Under the pieces are notes generated by a model that saw only the letters and a program-made list of their open reading frames with translations, did no database searches and had not been told where the DNA came from. From positions 1 through 5,504 of the forward strand of contig DASQVO010000324.1 of the NCBI GenBank assembly GCA_035640715.1: a stretch of 5,504 bases of DNA. The letters are read 5' to 3'. This document shows, piece by piece, positions 1 through 4,906 of this stretch. Numbering within the stretch: the first letter of the stretch is position 1; each line of letters opens with the position of its first letter. The translations under genes and the position numbers were made by a program. The DNA is from DASQVO01 sp035640715 (lineage in GTDB: Bacteria > Actinomycetota > Actinomycetes > Streptosporangiales > Streptosporangiaceae).

Positions 1-819
1 GCACCCCGGCAACCGGTCCCGCTAACCCGGCCAGCCTCGCCCTTCAGGCGGCGCCGGCCGCGTACCAGCTTCCCGCGGCTATCTCCCGCGAAGTCGTCCT
101 CACTGACGGGTCCCGGCTGGTCATCGCCGGCGGGCTGACGCGGCAAGCCCGGCAAACCTGGGTCAGGGCTGGACCGTCTCTACAACCCCGATGACGCGAT
201 GCTCACCCCGGCAGGGAAGATCATCACCGCGGACATCAAGAACTGCCGGATCGTCCTGATCGCCCCGCCCGCGCATTCCGCCGCGCGCATCATCGGCGAG
301 ACGACGCAGATGTGCCTGCACGACCCGCCGCGCCGGTTCGGCAGCCCCAACGGCGCATTCCCCCTCACTGATGGGAATTACCTGGTCACAGAGATCAATG
401 GAGACCGGGTGGACGAGATGTCGCTGCATGGCCATGTGGCCTGGTCCGCGAACCCGCCCGGCGTCGCGTACCCGTCGGATACCAACGAGGTCTACCCGGG
501 GCGCTACCTGACCGCCGACTACACCAACCCCGGGCAGGTCGTCGAGTTCGACGCGCAGGGACGGCTGCTCTGGCGGCTCGGCGGATTCAACCAGCCATCG
601 CTGGCACTGCCGCTACCCAACGGAGATGTGCTGCTCAATGACGACTTCAACCACCGGGTGGTGGTGGTGGATCCCAGCATGAACCGGATCGTCTGGCAGT
701 ACGGGCACACCGGGATCTCCGGGCGCGCCCCGGGCTATCTCAAGGACCCGGACGGCGTCGATCTCGCACCGCCGGACTCGCTGCTCATCACGCACGCCAG
801 CACAACGGGAGAGCCGTCA

Positions 820-961
820 CAGGTTCCAAAATTACGCAAAGGTGACAGATTGCGACAAACGGCAGAATGTGCGTTCCACGCTGATCGGCATTCTTACCGC
901 CCTAAACTTCTGTCCAGGATGGAATGGCGCTGGGAGCGGGCGCGTCTGAGTCGGAGTCTCC
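820..961. other. AT-richer gap between the propeller remnant and the HTH gene
   Basis: Positions about 825-910 are clearly less GC-rich than the flanks and no longer resemble the propeller family, although frame 1 stays open through them. This is the natural place for the promoter of the gene starting at 974. A weak candidate is GTGACA (842-847) with CAGAAT (863-868), but the 15-bp spacer is short, so I do not call a defined promoter. No RNA gene or hairpin terminator is evident. Confidence 0.4.
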
Positions 962-968
962 AGGAGGT
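962..968 (+). promoter_or_regulatory. Shine-Dalgarno AGGAGGT fixing the GTG start at 974
   Basis: AGGAGGT is a near-perfect match to the 16S rRNA 3' end and lies 5 nt before the GTG at 974. It decides this start over any later one in the frame. It lies inside the read-through tail of the upstream propeller remnant. Confidence 0.8.
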
Positions 969-973
969 GCCCG

Positions 974-2632
974 GTGGGACGTGGTGACGCCGAACCGGAT
1001 TGTGAAGGGTACGGGGTTACTGGCCGTCCTCCGTATCACCGCGTTACTCGCCCGGCATACCCGGCGTATGAGTATGACGAGGAGACGCAGCAACCTGACG
1101 GCTGGTCCACGCGGCGCCCGTCAGGCGGGCCGGCCTTCCCGCCGGACGCGGCCGCGCAGCCTGGCCAGGGCCCCAGCCGTCCCTATCCGCCCTATCCGCA
1201 CGCTCGGCCGGTTCCCCCGCCGGGCGGCTACCCCGGTCCGCACGCTCGGCCGGTTCCCCCGCCGGGCGGCTACCCCGGTCCGTACGCGGGGCCGGGGCCT
1301 GCCCGCCAGCCGAACCCCGACGCCGCCTATCCGACCGAACGACCCGTCCCGCAGGCGCCTCCCAGGCCAGGACCGGGAGGTCACGCAGGCCCATACGGCC
1401 CGGCAGGCCCGTACGCGGCAGGCCCCTACGGCCCGGCAGAACCACCAGGCCCGGCAGGCCCGTACGCGGCAGGCCCCTACGGCCCGGCAGAACCGCCAGG
1501 CCCGGCAGGCCGACCCAGTCCGGCAGGACAACCCGGCCCGGCAGGCCCCTACGCCGGCCCAAGGCCGGGCTGGCAGGCAGGCCCGGGCCCCGCGCCGTAC
1601 CCCGCCGCCCGTCCCGTGCCGCCCACGGGCCGTCCTGGCGTGCCCACCGGCCGCCCCATGCCTCCCCCCAATTGGCCAGGCCCGCCCGCGGGCAATCCCG
1701 CCTCTCCCTCCGGCGGTCCCGCGCCTCGCCCCGAGCGGCCGGTACCGCACGCGACTCCATGGCCCAGTGCGGCATATTCCCCGCAGCCGGTACCGCAGGC
1801 ACCCCCGCGGCCGGATGCGGCATATTCCCCGCGGTCAGTGCCGCGCGCGACCCCACGGCCCGCCGCGGCATATGCCCCGCGGCCGGGTGTGCGTCCAGGC
1901 CCGCCAGCTGAAGGCTGGCCGGCCCCTGATCCAGGTGGCAGTACCGTGGCCCAGCCACCGCAGCCCGTCTCGCCGTCCGCACCAAGGGCCGCGTCGCCAT
2001 CCGTAGCGGGCTCCGCTTCCTTTCCCGCGCCCGCGGCGGTTCCGCAGCAGGCCGACAGGCCGGCAAAGCCCGGAACCGCCCTGGCCCTGCGGCAGGACCC
2101 AGTGGCCAGCCGCGCGCCCGCCAATCCGCAGACCGCGCTGGAGGAGTTCGCCAGGGATCTCCGCGAGCTGCGTGCCAAGGCGGAACTTGGCTACCCGGAG
2201 ATGGAAGAGCTCTCGCATTACACGATGAAGACACTCGCCTCGGCGGCCGGCGGCCTCAGGCTGCCGACGCTGCCCGTGACCACTGCCTACGTCCGTGCCT
2301 GCGGCGGGAACGTCACCGAATGGGAGGACCGCTGGCAGCAACTGGCCGCGATGATCGAACCCATGGGTGACGGCGCCCTGCCGCAGCCGGAGCATGTGCA
2401 CGCCGACGTGCCGGGAGCCACGTCCAGCGGAGCGGACCGTGGCGAACGTGACGAGGGGCAGGGGCGCGACGCGGCGCCTGCGTGGGATCCGTCCTCCCAG
2501 GAACGTCTGCCGCCCCAGCGTCCCTCATCACCGGGCCCGTCATCACCAGGCCCGCAGAGCCCGCCAGGTCCTCCGGGCGGGGAACAGGTGTACGTCATCA
2601 CCTCCGCCGCGCCCCGACGCCCCTACCGGTGA
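974..2632 (+). CDS. Pro/Gly/Ala-rich protein with C-terminal XRE-like helix-turn-helix domain
   Basis: This 552-residue protein starts at a GTG fixed by AGGAGGT 5 nt upstream. Residues 1-50 are Tyr/Arg/Glu-containing; about 50-385 are low-complexity Pro/Gly/Ala/Tyr sequence built from internal repeats: two identical 14-residue units at 76-103 (HARPVPPPGGYPGP), two 17-residue units at 142-175 and three imperfect 16-residue units at 255-302. A compact helical domain follows at about 387-458, with LRELRAKAELGYPEMEELSH, a turn at AGGLRLPTLPVT, then AYVRACGG and WEDRW (W450, W454). These are hallmarks of the actinobacterial XRE-like helix-turn-helix family (LGYPEM..SHYTM.TLASAAGG). A disordered, acidic then Pro/Ser-rich tail ends the protein. 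There is no signal peptide or membrane segment, so it is probably cytoplasmic. DNA binding is inferred from the domain; the target and partners are unknown. In many relatives this domain is N-terminal, so its place behind a long disordered arm is somewhat unusual. It stands alone, convergent with the next gene. Confidence 0.85.
   Translation: MGRGDAEPDCEGYGVTGRPPYHRVTRPAYPAYEYDEETQQPDGWSTRRPSGGPAFPPDAAAQPGQGPSRPYPPYPHARPVPPPGGYPGPHARPVPPPGGYPGPYAGPGPARQPNPDAAYPTERPVPQAPPRPGPGGHAGPYGPAGPYAAGPYGPAEPPGPAGPYAAGPYGPAEPPGPAGRPSPAGQPGPAGPYAGPRPGWQAGPGPAPYPAARPVPPTGRPGVPTGRPMPPPNWPGPPAGNPASPSGGPAPRPERPVPHATPWPSAAYSPQPVPQAPPRPDAAYSPRSVPRATPRPAAAYAPRPGVRPGPPAEGWPAPDPGGSTVAQPPQPVSPSAPRAASPSVAGSASFPAPAAVPQQADRPAKPGTALALRQDPVASRAPANPQTALEEFARDLRELRAKAELGYPEMEELSHYTMKTLASAAGGLRLPTLPVTTAYVRACGGNVTEWEDRWQQLAAMIEPMGDGALPQPEHVHADVPGATSSGADRGERDEGQGRDAAPAWDPSSQERLPPQRPSSPGPSSPGPQSPPGPPGGEQVYVITSAAPRRPYR
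1195..1282 (+). repeat. Perfect 42-bp tandem duplication in the Pro-rich arm
   Basis: The 42-bp unit is present twice with no mismatch: 1195-1240 is identical to 1237-1282. It encodes HARPVPPPGGYPGP twice (residues 76-103). Identity at synonymous sites implies a recent duplication by slippage or recombination. Confidence 0.9.
1397..1498 (+). repeat. 51-bp tandem duplication in the Pro-rich arm
   Basis: Two 51-bp units (1397-1447 and 1448-1498) encode GPAGPYAAGPYGPAEPP twice. The only mismatch I see is a synonymous A/G at 1444 versus 1495. Degenerate GPAG units flank the array on both sides. Confidence 0.85.
1736..1879 (+). repeat. Three imperfect 48-bp repeats in the Pro-rich arm
   Basis: Three units (1736-1783, 1784-1831, 1832-1879) encode RPVPHATPWPSAAYSP, QPVPQAPPRPDAAYSP and RSVPRATPRPAAAYAP. 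The shared GCGGCATAT block recurs at exactly 48-bp spacing. The units differ at both DNA and protein level, so this array is older than the 42-bp and 51-bp ones. Confidence 0.85.
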
Positions 2633-2764
2633 CGGGGCTCGCCGGGACCCTCGTCAACGGTCACCAAGCTCGCCGCTATGCTGGACAGCTGACCAGGTCC
2701 GGAAGCCACCCGGCAGCGACACCCCGGCCGCACCGCCCCGGCGCAGGCTGGCCCGGCGGTGCCG
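2633..2764. other. Convergent intergenic region
   Basis: This 132-bp stretch separates the ends of the HTH gene and the phzF-like gene, so both transcripts should terminate here. A GCCCC/GGGGC stem (2619-2623 with 2634-2638, 10-nt loop) spans the stop codon of the HTH gene but has no T tract. No convincing intrinsic terminator or small gene was seen. Confidence 0.4.
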
Positions 2765-3595
2765 CTACAGGTCAGCGTGCCCGGTCAGGCAGGTGATCGT
2801 GCCGCCACCCACCCAGATCGTCCCATCGGGGTCGCGCGAGATATGCACCCGCCCTCGTCGGCCGAGCGCCGTGCCCTGGCTCGCCACATACGGAGCGGTG
2901 GCCCGCCCGGTTCCTAGCAGCCACTGCGCGAGCGAGGCGTTGAGGCTGCCGGTCACGGGGTCCTCGCCGGCTCCGCCCAGTTTCGGGGTGAAAGCGCGCA
3001 CCTCGAAGGCTTCCGGGGACCCTGCCGGATAGGGCCCGGCGACGCCGACGTCGAGATCCGCCTCGTGAGGGCGCAGGGCCAGCACCGCGTCGGCGCTCTC
3101 CAGCAGGATGGCGACCCAGCCGGGACCGTTGTCGGCCCACTGGGCGTCGACGATGTCGTCGCGGCCGATGCCGAGCATCGACGCGATCCTTCCCACTATT
3201 TCGGGCTCGACGGGACCCGAACGAAGCAGTGGTGGTGCCGTGAACGCAAGCATGTCTCCGGCTTGCCGCAGTTCGATAAGCCCGGCTTCGCACTCCTGGA
3301 CCACCACGTCTGCACGCCGCGCGGTACCGCCGCTGGAAAGCCACGCGTGACACGTGCCCAGTGTCGGGTGACCGGCGAACGGCAGCTCGCTGTCCGGCGT
3401 GAAGATCCGGACCCGGTAGTCGGCGCCGTCGGCTTCGGGCGGGAGCACGAACGTCGTTTCCGACAAGTTGGTCCAGCGCGCGAACCGCTGCATTTCGTCC
3501 GTCGACAGGCCCTTGGCGTCGAGGACGACGGCGAGGGGGTTGCCGAGATAAGGCTCAGTGGTAAAGACATCTACCTGGCAGAACGAGCGTTGCAT
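2765..3595 (-). CDS. PhzF family phenazine biosynthesis-like isomerase/epimerase
   Basis: The 276-residue product matches the PhzF/YddE fold, built of two similar diaminopimelate-epimerase-like halves; family members run about 260-300 residues, so this is full length. Visible hallmarks are the N-terminal FCQVDVFTTEPYLGNPLAVV, NLSETTFV with the conserved Glu (E46) that acts as general acid/base in PhzF, FTPDSELPFAGHPTLGT (GHPT at 75-78), and in the second half FTPKLGGAGEDPVTGSLNAS (DPVTGS at 212-217). The epimerase cysteines are replaced in this family, so a true DAP epimerase role is unlikely. In phenazine producers PhzF isomerises trans-2,3-dihydro-3-hydroxyanthranilate, but no other phz gene is present here and most actinobacterial members have unknown substrates. 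The ATG gives a typical family N-terminus; no good Shine-Dalgarno precedes it, so leaderless translation is possible. It is a cytoplasmic, monocistronic gene, convergent with the HTH gene and divergent from the PHP gene. Confidence 0.93.
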   Translation of the reverse strand: MQRSFCQVDVFTTEPYLGNPLAVVLDAKGLSTDEMQRFARWTNLSETTFVLPPEADGADYRVRIFTPDSELPFAGHPTLGTCHAWLSSGGTARRADVVVQECEAGLIELRQAGDMLAFTAPPLLRSGPVEPEIVGRIASMLGIGRDDIVDAQWADNGPGWVAILLESADAVLALRPHEADLDVGVAGPYPAGSPEAFEVRAFTPKLGGAGEDPVTGSLNASLAQWLLGTGRATAPYVASQGTALGRRGRVHISRDPDGTIWVGGGTITCLTGHADL

Positions 3596-3603
3596 GGCAC
3601 TGA

Positions 3604-3792
3604 GTCTGCCATGCGGAATTCCGGGCAGCAGGCGGATTTCTGCCTGATCCCCGCGAGTTCCTGCCCGTGCTGGCCAGGGAGCGGCACTGGCGGCGCCGCT
3701 GGGAACTGGGCCACGGCCGCCCGATCCCGCGGCGCGCCTCCCGGCCGCTGCCGCGGGTCGACTCGGCCGTCCTGGTCGTGCTGCGTCGCTGA
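3604..3792 (+). pseudogene. C-terminal remnant of an Erm/KsgA-type rRNA adenine dimethyltransferase
   Basis: Frame 1 is open from 3604 to the TGA at 3790-3792, and from about 3631 it reads like the C-terminal end of an rRNA adenine-N6 dimethyltransferase: GGFLPDPREFLPVLARERHW, then WELGHGRPIPRRASRPLPRV followed by DSAVLVVLRRR. The segment R-(A/S)-(F/S)-RP-x-P-x-VDSAVL-x(3)-RR is the family signature that follows the catalytic domain in Erm and KsgA proteins. The S-adenosylmethionine-binding Rossmann domain and the NxPY-type catalytic motif are absent, and there is no credible start codon with a ribosome binding site. I therefore call it a 5'-truncated, non-functional fragment. Its left end abuts the start of the divergent phzF-like gene. 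The intact parent would have methylated 23S rRNA (macrolide resistance type). The alternative is a chance open frame in GC-rich DNA, but the consecutive motif matches argue against it. Confidence 0.6.
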
Positions 3793-3840
3793 CCTGTCAG
3801 GTAAGGGCTGATCTATCAGGTAACGGGGTGAATGTTCACC
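3789..3840. promoter_or_regulatory. Three phased dyads (candidate operator array) upstream of the PHP gene
   Basis: Three inverted repeats follow one another: CTGAC-CT-GTCAG (3789-3800), CTGAT-CT-ATCAG (3808-3819) and GGTGAA-TG-TTCACC (3827-3840). They share a TGAN-NN-NTCA core, with centres at 3794.5, 3813.5 and 3833.5. The first two lie in a 19-bp tandem repeat (3789-3807 and 3808-3826, 16 of 19 identical). Their two differences inside the dyad (3793/3812 and 3796/3815) are symmetric and keep the pairing. The third overlaps the ATG at 3832. A possible -35 TGACCT (3790-3795) and -10 TATCAG (3814-3819) with 18-bp spacing would lie inside the array, which suits a repressor-controlled promoter. 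The regulator is unknown. Confidence 0.5.
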
Positions 3841-4692
3841 TGGCCCCGTCGGCGTGGAAGAATCGTGGACGTGGTGCCGGCCGACAACCATGTGCATTCA
3901 GAGTGGTCATACGACACCACTGATCAGGCGTCAATGACGGGAGCGTGCGAGCGGGCGCTCGACGTCGGCGTTCCGGCGGTCGCCTTCACCGAGCATCTGG
4001 ACTTCACGGTCTGGAGTCAGGACGATCCGATCGCCGGAGCCGGCTTTGAGCCGCGCCGCGACACCAGGATCCAGCCGCTCGACGTCACCGGCTACCTCGC
4101 GTCGATCGAGGAATGCCGTCAGCGCTATCCGGCACTGCGGATCCTCTCCGGCGTCGAAACCGGCGAGGCGCACCTGTTCGCGGCCAGTGCGGGCGCCGTC
4201 GTGGGCGCGCACCCCTTTGACCGCATCCTTGGCTCCCTGCACGCCGTGCCGTTGCGCGGGCGGCTGATGGGGCTGCCGGCCATGTTCGGGATGTTCGGCC
4301 CGGATGAAGTGATGCGCCGTTACTTTGCCGAACTGGTACGGCTGGTGGAGGGCAGCAGCCTGTTCCAGGTGCTCGCTCACCTGGACTTCCCACGCCGGTA
4401 CTGGCCCGCGAGCTTCGGCCCGTACGAGGAAAAGGACTACGAGGACGAATATCGCACCGTGCTGCGTGCCCTTGCCCAATCCGGCCGCGTGCTTGAGATA
4501 AACACGAAGAGCCCGCTGGCTTCGGTGGAGTTGCTGGGCTGGTGGCGCGACGAGGGCGGCCGCGCGGTGTCTTTCGGCAGCGACGCCCACCAGGACTGGC
4601 GCGTCGGCGACCGGTTCGACCTGGCGACTGACATCGTGGAGGCGGCCGGGTTCCGCCCTGGCCGGGACCGCTTCGACTTCTGGCGCCGCTAG
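3832..4692 (+). CDS. PHP domain-containing metallo-phosphoesterase (HisJ-like)
   Basis: The product (286 residues from the ATG at 3832) is a PHP-domain protein resembling HisJ-type histidinol-phosphate phosphatases. The metal ligands are all visible: DNHVHSEW (H20, H22), AFTEHLDF (E54, H55), GVETGEAH (E109), GSLHAVP (H137), LAHLDFPRRYWP (H183, D185) and SFGSDAHQDW (D251, H253). It should bind a tri- or dinuclear metal centre and hydrolyse a phosphomonoester in the cytoplasm. Histidinol phosphate is only one possible substrate; no his genes are nearby. The start is uncertain. The ATG at 3832 has no proper Shine-Dalgarno and gives an Arg-rich leader before the domain. GTG at 3865, with GGAAGA 3-4 nt upstream, or GTG at 3871 would begin close to PADNHVHSEW, where family members usually start. 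The three dyads at 3789-3840 probably control it. No terminator is obvious downstream. Confidence 0.9.
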   Translation: MFTWPRRRGRIVDVVPADNHVHSEWSYDTTDQASMTGACERALDVGVPAVAFTEHLDFTVWSQDDPIAGAGFEPRRDTRIQPLDVTGYLASIEECRQRYPALRILSGVETGEAHLFAASAGAVVGAHPFDRILGSLHAVPLRGRLMGLPAMFGMFGPDEVMRRYFAELVRLVEGSSLFQVLAHLDFPRRYWPASFGPYEEKDYEDEYRTVLRALAQSGRVLEINTKSPLASVELLGWWRDEGGRAVSFGSDAHQDWRVGDRFDLATDIVEAAGFRPGRDRFDFWRR

Positions 4693-4701
4693 TCAGCCTG
4701 T

Positions 4702-4728
4702 CGTGGCCACGTGGGAATGTCAGTGGCC
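4702..4728. promoter_or_regulatory. Palindromes at the upstream edge of the LLM promoter
   Basis: The perfect palindromes CGTGGCCACG (4702-4711) and CCACGTGG (4707-4714) overlap, and GGCCAC (4705-4710) pairs with GTGGCC (4723-4728) across 12 bp. They lie immediately after the PHP stop codon and over the expected -35 region of the promoter at 4734. They could be a regulator site, or a weak stem ending the PHP transcript. The words are short for GC-rich DNA, so the call is tentative. Confidence 0.3.
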
Positions 4729-4746
4729 GGCGGTACAACTCCGGCA
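4711..4746 (+). promoter_or_regulatory. Candidate promoter for the small ORF/LLM operon
   Basis: TACAAC (4734-4739) matches an actinobacterial -10 element (TAnnnT-like, TACAACT). The -35 position, 17 bp upstream, holds only a weak GTGGGA (4711-4716). The expected transcription start is about 4746, giving a roughly 32-nt leader that carries the AGGAGG at 4765-4770 before the ATG at 4778. This ordered layout supports the call more than either hexamer alone. Confidence 0.45.
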
Positions 4747-4777
4747 TGGACTCAGCCACCTCTGAGGAGGAGTGCCC

Positions 4778-4906
4778 ATGGCCGGTTCTGCCGCCCCACG
4801 CCGCCTCAATCCAGCCATGCAAACTGGGGAAGACCTGATGCCCGCTGCGCCCAGTCCGAGTCCGCTGGTGCGGGATTTCATGCGGCATGATCCGATAGAG
4901 ACATGA
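4778..4906 (+). CDS. 42-residue small ORF overlapping the LLM gene start
   Basis: This ORF begins at an ATG 7 nt after a strong AGGAGG (4765-4770, within TGAGGAGGAG) and ends at TGA 4904-4906. That stop overlaps the ATG of the next gene (4903-4905) in the classic ATGA arrangement of translational coupling. The product starts MAGSAAPRRLNPAMQTGEDL, has a Pro/Ser/Ala middle and ends VRDFMRHDPIET. It has no membrane segment, signal peptide or Cys metal motif, and I do not recognise the family. The LLM gene itself has only a poor ribosome binding site, so the small ORF may serve mainly to load ribosomes for it, or encode a small partner. An out-of-frame ATG at 4746 (30 codons, ending before 4845) could instead be a leaderless leader peptide. 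The strength of the Shine-Dalgarno favours the 4778 start. Translation is unproven. Confidence 0.55.
   Translation: MAGSAAPRRLNPAMQTGEDLMPAAPSPSPLVRDFMRHDPIET

Larger units (their letters stand above)
3..987 (+). pseudogene. Decayed Kelch/beta-propeller protein gene (internal deletion plus frameshift)
   Basis: Two pieces of what looks like one actinobacterial protein family lie in different frames. Frame 3 (from position 3, running off the left edge) reads an Ala/Pro linker, then AISREVVLTDGSRLVIAGGLT, the usual entry into the Kelch half. It stays on family sequence to about 140 and stops at a TGA near 177. Frame 1, open from 139, picks up at about 170 with YNPDDAMLTPAGKIITADIKN and continues through propeller blades (SPNGAFPLTDGNYLVTEING, RYLTADYTNPGQVVEFD, LPNGDVLLNDDFNHRVVVVD, IVWQYGHTGISGRAPGYL) to THASTTGEP at about 816. 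From my knowledge of the family, most of the Kelch domain and the first propeller repeats should lie between the pieces, so an internal deletion joined them out of frame. The remaining open frame to 987 is Arg-rich, unlike the family, and is probably read-through. The first ATG at 199 has no ribosome binding site. A secreted or lipoprotein origin is likely for the intact protein, but its signal peptide lies outside the window. A sequencing error alone would not explain the missing middle. Confidence 0.7.

Noticed and set aside
1195..1498. Regular repeats considered as a CRISPR or intergenic array
   Set aside because: The units are directly adjacent without unique spacers, are multiples of 3, and encode peptide repeats in frame.
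924..2006. 360-codon open frame on + strand, Arg/Pro-rich
   Set aside because: It overlaps the HTH gene in another frame. Its product is an Arg/Gln-rich artefact of the GC-rich repeats, without domain or ribosome binding site, and the real frame ends in a recognisable domain.
1044..2234. 396-codon open frame on - strand
   Set aside because: It is the antisense shadow of the Pro/Gly/Ala-rich arm. Low-complexity GC-rich codons leave all frames open, and no family motif is visible.
2619..2638. GCCCC/GGGGC stem across the HTH gene stop as terminator
   Set aside because: The stem is only 5 bp with a 10-nt loop and no T tract, which is expected often by chance in this GC range.
2367..3032. 221-codon open frame on + strand bridging two genes
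   Set aside because: It crosses the end of the HTH gene and runs antisense to the phzF-like gene. Its composition is Arg/Pro/Ser-rich and no start signal is seen.
2765..3595. phzF-like gene as part of a phenazine cluster
   Set aside because: No other phenazine genes are in the window. The family is widespread outside phenazine pathways, so only the family name is justified.
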